A stretch of DNA of 25,408 bases from a virus. The notes under the pieces were generated by a model that saw only the letters and a list, made by a program, of their open reading frames with translations, ran no database searches and had not been told where the DNA came from. Location: positions 1-25,408 of the IMG/VR virus record IMGVR_UViG_3300048921_000167; one strand, written 5' to 3'. The position numbers and the translations under genes were made by a program. This document shows, in pieces, positions 22,445-25,408 of this stretch; positions within the stretch are counted from its first letter, which is position 1; the number at the start of each line of letters is the position of its first letter.

Positions 22445-24120
22445 GCGCGTTCGACGATTACCTTGCTGCGCCGGCGACTCAGACGTCGCAATCCTTTGAC
22501 GGCTATCTCGACGCAGCGCCGGGCGCCGCAGCACCGGCTGCATCTGCGCCAGCGGTAACGCCGCCGATCGCCGGTGAGGCGCCTGGTTATCTGGCGTCGC
22601 TCGGCGCTGGTCTCGGGCACGGTTTCGGGTCGACTGTACTTGGCGCTCAGCAACTGCTTGGGCATGGCGCCCAGGCGATCGGGCTCGATGGCGTCGGCGG
22701 ATGGCTCGCCAACGACGCGAGTCAGGGCATCAAGCGCCTCGATTCGCAATATGCGCCGTTCTCCGCGGCAAATCCGATGACGGCGGGGGCCGGGAATATC
22801 GCAGGCAATGTGGCGGCGGCTGCCCCACTCACAGCGGTGGCGCCAGAGATGGCGGGTGCCGGCCTACTCACGCGCGCGGCCACTGGGGCAGCGCTTGGAG
22901 CGGCAAACGGCGCGATTACTCCGGTATCGAATGAGGGCAGTGATTACTGGTCACAAAAGGGCCAGCAGATCGGGCTCGGCGCCGCAGCGGGGGGAATCGC
23001 CACGCCTCTTACGGCGGCTGTGGGCGGCGCAATCTCGGGCGTAACTGATCCGGTCGTTCAGAGGCTCGCGCAGGCCGGCGTAAAGCTCACTCCTGGCCAG
23101 ATCGCGGGTGGGGGATGGTCGACACTCGAGAACAAGCTGACCAGCGTGCCGATCATCGGTGACATGATCCGTAGCGGACAGGGGCGCGCGGTGAACAGTT
23201 TCAACAACGCCACATACAACGAGGTTCTCGCACCGCTCGGACAGAAGTATGCCGGTCCAGTCGGTCAAGACGGGATCGAGGCGGTTAAAAACACGATTGG
23301 CGACGCCTACGACAGCGCGCTTGCCAACATGACGTTCAAGGCGACGGACCCGCAGTTCCAGAGCAGCATCGCGAACCTCGCGGGACTGGCAAACAATCTT
23401 CCGCAAGCGCAACAGCAGACGTTCAAGAACGTCTTGCAGACCCAGATCTTCAACAAGCTCGGCCCGCAGGGGAATATGGACGGGCAGACGCTCAAAGGTG
23501 TGCAGAGCGAACTGTCGAACATCGCGCGCGGCTACACGAGTGATCCTTCTTTCGATAATCGCCAGCTCGGCCAAGCGATCGGCGAGATCAAGAACGCCGT
23601 CGATGCTTCTCTGCCGAACTACAACGCGCCGGCGGACGTCCAGAATCTCGCGAACGCAAATGCCGCGTATGCCAATTTCGTCAGGCTCAGGGGCGCGGCG
23701 GGTTCGCAGGGCGCCATGAACAACGGCGGTGTCTTCACGCCTGCTCAGTTGCAAAGCGCCGTGCGCAGCGCCGACAAGAGCGTCGGCAAAGGTGCGACCG
23801 CAACTGGCAACGCGCCGATGCAGTCGTTTTCTCAGGATGCGATGGGGGTTTTGGGCAAGAGCTACCCGGATTCAGGCACTGCTGGGCGGATCGGCACGGC
23901 CGGCGCGGTGGGGGCGCTCATGTCGCATCCTGCCGCACTGATGAATCCTTTCGTGATCGGCGGCTCTTTACCGGCTCTGGCCTACACGCCGTTTGGACAG
24001 AAGGCGGTCCAAGCTCTTATGTTGAGCCGCCCAAATGGCGCCCAGGCGATAGGCAATGCTGTAACCAATGGGCTCGCGCCCTTGGCTCCGTCGCTTCTCG
24101 CGCCATACCTTAATCGTTGA
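22441..24120 (+). CDS. DNA-injection / ejection protein with hydrophobic segments
   Basis: 559 residues from ATG at 22441, ATGA overlap with the upstream gene. The N-terminus (SAFDDYLAAPATQTSQSFDG, repeated FDGYLDAAP) is a duplicated short motif. Ala/Gly-rich hydrophobic stretches follow (about residues 110-200, for example GAGLLTRAATGAALGAANGA and IGLGAAAGGIATPLTAAVGG). The middle GVKLTPGQIAGG, then LENKLTSVPIIGDMIRSGQG is a pattern I know from phage DNA-transfer proteins. The rest is helical. The hydrophobic Ala/Gly segments would suit passage through or channel formation in the inner membrane during DNA entry. Last gene before a terminator. Confidence 0.7.
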   Translation: MSAFDDYLAAPATQTSQSFDGYLDAAPGAAAPAASAPAVTPPIAGEAPGYLASLGAGLGHGFGSTVLGAQQLLGHGAQAIGLDGVGGWLANDASQGIKRLDSQYAPFSAANPMTAGAGNIAGNVAAAAPLTAVAPEMAGAGLLTRAATGAALGAANGAITPVSNEGSDYWSQKGQQIGLGAAAGGIATPLTAAVGGAISGVTDPVVQRLAQAGVKLTPGQIAGGGWSTLENKLTSVPIIGDMIRSGQGRAVNSFNNATYNEVLAPLGQKYAGPVGQDGIEAVKNTIGDAYDSALANMTFKATDPQFQSSIANLAGLANNLPQAQQQTFKNVLQTQIFNKLGPQGNMDGQTLKGVQSELSNIARGYTSDPSFDNRQLGQAIGEIKNAVDASLPNYNAPADVQNLANANAAYANFVRLRGAAGSQGAMNNGGVFTPAQLQSAVRSADKSVGKGATATGNAPMQSFSQDAMGVLGKSYPDSGTAGRIGTAGAVGALMSHPAALMNPFVIGGSLPALAYTPFGQKAVQALMLSRPNGAQAIGNAVTNGLAPLAPSLLAPYLNR

Positions 24121-24208
24121 TTTGATCGCCGGGATAGCGCCAAGGATGGCCGATGACACGACGAGACGGACGGTTTCTGCTGTTTGCATGAGTGCTTCTC
24201 CCCTAAAT

Positions 24209-24231
24209 GCCGCCACAGAGCGGCTTTTTTT
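24209..24231 (+). terminator. Terminator between ejection and lysis genes
   Basis: Stem GCCGC (24209-24213) with GCGGC (24220-24224), 6-nt loop, then seven T (24225-24231). It lies about 90 bp after the ejection gene, and only 60 bp before the lysis cassette. Confidence 0.8.
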
Positions 24232-24291
24232 ATGCCTTTCGAACGGAAGTATAGACCATGAAAACCGGGGCTTTTGATGGGTGGTGAAGCG

Positions 24292-24753
24292 ATGGTTACC
24301 GATGCCTCATTGAACGTTCTGGTCGAGAGAATGAACAACTATCTCGACGGGCAGAAGCGCATCGAGGGCCAGTTGTCGATGCTCGTTCAAATCCAACTCG
24401 CGCAGCAGTCGATGAGCGAGCAGATCAAGACACTCCAAAACGGGCAGGAAGTGCTGTTCGACAAGTCCAGCAAGATCAACGAGGCCATCCAGCCTCTGCG
24501 CGATGAAATGGTTGGGAATCGTCGCTCTGTGCGCGTTCTAAGCATCATCGGCTCGCTCGTGGTGGCGGCGGCCGGCGGCCTGTATTCGCAGTGGAAGCCG
24601 TGGCAGGAAGACATGCAGAAGGCGAAAAGCCAGCGTGACGATCAGATCTCGAAATATCAATTCGATGTCGGGCAAGAACTCCGGAAAGACGACAACCGGA
24701 TCACGGTGCTCGAATTCCGCGCCAACAACGTCGACAACAAGGCGAGCAAATGA
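24292..24753 (+). CDS. Coiled-coil membrane protein of the lysis cassette
   Basis: 153 residues. I chose ATG at 24292 because GGTGGTGA just upstream pairs well with the 16S 3' end; ATG at 24277 is an alternative. Residues about 1-75 are soluble coiled coil (LVERMNNYLDGQKRIEGQLS). One membrane helix lies at about 80-100 (VRVLSIIGSLVVAAAGGLYS), followed by a charged helical tail (MQKAKSQRDDQISKYQ). Its stop overlaps the holin-like gene (ATGA). It could be a holin partner, antiholin or a membrane-anchored spanin-like component; no lipobox or clear Rz pattern is present. Function inferred from the place next to holin and endolysin. Confidence 0.6.
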   Translation: MVTDASLNVLVERMNNYLDGQKRIEGQLSMLVQIQLAQQSMSEQIKTLQNGQEVLFDKSSKINEAIQPLRDEMVGNRRSVRVLSIIGSLVVAAAGGLYSQWKPWQEDMQKAKSQRDDQISKYQFDVGQELRKDDNRITVLEFRANNVDNKASK

Positions 24754-24986
24754 AACTGGTTTCCTACTGGCGCACCGCGACGAAGCGCAACAGCGTGCGC
24801 GTGATGATCATTCACTTCGTGCTGGCGCTCATTGCGGGTACGTGGTCCGCACTGCCTGGTGCTTTCGTCGATCGCTTTCCGCACTGGGCCGTATGGGCTG
24901 TGAGCGCGTTTCTGGCGGCTCTCGGGCTGCTCGGCGCGTACACGAAGCAATCGAGTCTCGAGGAACCCCATGTCGACGCCGAATAA
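24750..24986 (+). CDS. Holin-like membrane protein
   Basis: 78 residues from ATG at 24750. A basic N-terminus (MKLVSYWRTATKRNSVRV) is followed by two membrane helices (about residues 18-35, MIIHFVLALIAGTWSALP, and about 45-65, HWAVWAVSAFLAALGLLGAY) and a short acidic tail. Size, two-helix topology and direct overlap with an endolysin gene point to a class II type holin, which opens the inner membrane at the set time. As the endolysin carries a signal anchor, this may be a pinholin that only depolarises the membrane. Confidence 0.75.
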   Translation: MKLVSYWRTATKRNSVRVMIIHFVLALIAGTWSALPGAFVDRFPHWAVWAVSAFLAALGLLGAYTKQSSLEEPHVDAE

Positions 24987-25408
24987 GCCGCCGGTCAAGC
25001 GGACCTTGGCCGCGGTCGTCGGGACCGCTGCGGCTGCTGTACTGCTCGCGGCGGTGCCGAAGTTCGAAGGGACGGTGCTGGTAGCCGCGCCCGATCCTGT
25101 CGGCGTGGTGACGGCCTGCAACGGCGAGACGCAGGGCATTCACCTCGGGCAGCGCTTCACGCTCGCGCAGTGCGCCGCGCGTCTCGATCCTCGTCTTGCC
25201 GACTATGCCGCCGGCGTCGATCGCTGCACGCCACTTGTCTCGCGCACGCCGATGCAACGCGTTGCCATCGTGGACTTTGCCTATAACGAGGGCGTGTCGG
25301 CGTACTGCGGCTCATCGATCGCGGCGAACTTTCGTGCGGGCAATGTCGCCGCTGCGTGCCGGTCGTTCAACGAGTCCGCGGCAGGCAATCCGATATGGGT
25401 GTTTGCAG
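24970..25408 (+). CDS. GH24 endolysin with signal anchor (partial, cut by right edge)
   Basis: At least 146 residues from ATG at 24970, with GAGGAA at 24960-24965, overlapping the holin-like gene by 17 bp. The N-terminus (KRTLAAVVGTAAAAVLLAAV) is a weakly hydrophobic Ala/Gly-rich helix, residues 10-29, of the signal-arrest-release kind. The T4/P22-type lysozyme triad follows with exact spacing: Glu33 (KFEG), Asp42 (PDPVG) and Thr48, the E-8-D-5-T pattern. Cys50 next to the active site may exchange disulfides on release. The middle PMQRVAIVDFAYNEGVSAYC is typical of the family. It cleaves the MurNAc-GlcNAc bond of peptidoglycan. About 20-40 C-terminal residues are missing. Confidence 0.88.
   Translation, partial: MSTPNKPPVKRTLAAVVGTAAAAVLLAAVPKFEGTVLVAAPDPVGVVTACNGETQGIHLGQRFTLAQCAARLDPRLADYAAGVDRCTPLVSRTPMQRVAIVDFAYNEGVSAYCGSSIAANFRAGNVAAACRSFNESAAGNPIWVFA

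Overview
The window is the early-to-lysis part of a temperate, podovirus-like bacteriophage genome, either a prophage or a free phage. The base composition is high in GC. The small early genes, the ejection proteins and the tail nozzle have the style of phages of Burkholderia, Paraburkholderia and related betaproteobacteria; this host assignment is inference, because no bacterial gene is present. No integrase, attachment site, tRNA, CRISPR array or insertion sequence is visible.

Layout. (1) Bases 1-827: a leftward early operon of four small unknown genes, the last cut by the left edge. (2) 828-1831: a lambda-like immunity region. A leftward XRE repressor gene lies between two divergent early promoters, PL and PR. 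Each promoter carries two copies of one palindromic operator (AWWAG-N4-CTWWT) in the same geometry. A Cro-like gene follows PR. (3) 1859-6556: the rightward early operon, with a CII-like activator, an O-like replication initiator that contains a probable origin, a DnaB-type helicase, several small genes, a RusA resolvase, a small membrane protein and a Q-like antiterminator. Most neighbours overlap by 4 bp, which suggests translational coupling. (4) 6501-6638: a late promoter inside the 3' end of the Q-like gene, followed at once by two hairpins. This is the layout of a Q-controlled PR'/tR' switch. (5) 6655-18182: packaging and head genes: small and large terminase, P22-type portal, scaffold, SU10-type major capsid protein, adaptor, nozzle and a GNAT-like protein. 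(6) 18139-18807: an opposite-strand HNH-type gene that looks like an inserted mobile gene. (7) 18879-24120: four Gly/Ala/Gln-rich proteins that are probably ejected with the DNA; one has a muramidase-like segment. (8) 24209-25408: a terminator and then a lysis cassette of a coiled-coil membrane protein, a holin-like protein and a signal-anchored GH24 endolysin, cut by the right edge.

How it works together (inference from layout): the repressor shuts PL and PR in the lysogen. On induction PR makes Cro, CII, O and the helicase. O binds iterons inside its own gene and loads the helicase. The Q-like protein then lets RNA polymerase from PR' pass the terminators at about 6.6, 12.4, 14.4 and 24.2 kb, so that head, ejection and lysis genes are made late. 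The few non-coding stretches hold mainly regulatory sites; the longest without a confident gene is 828-1126, which holds PL, its operators and a doubtful small ORF.
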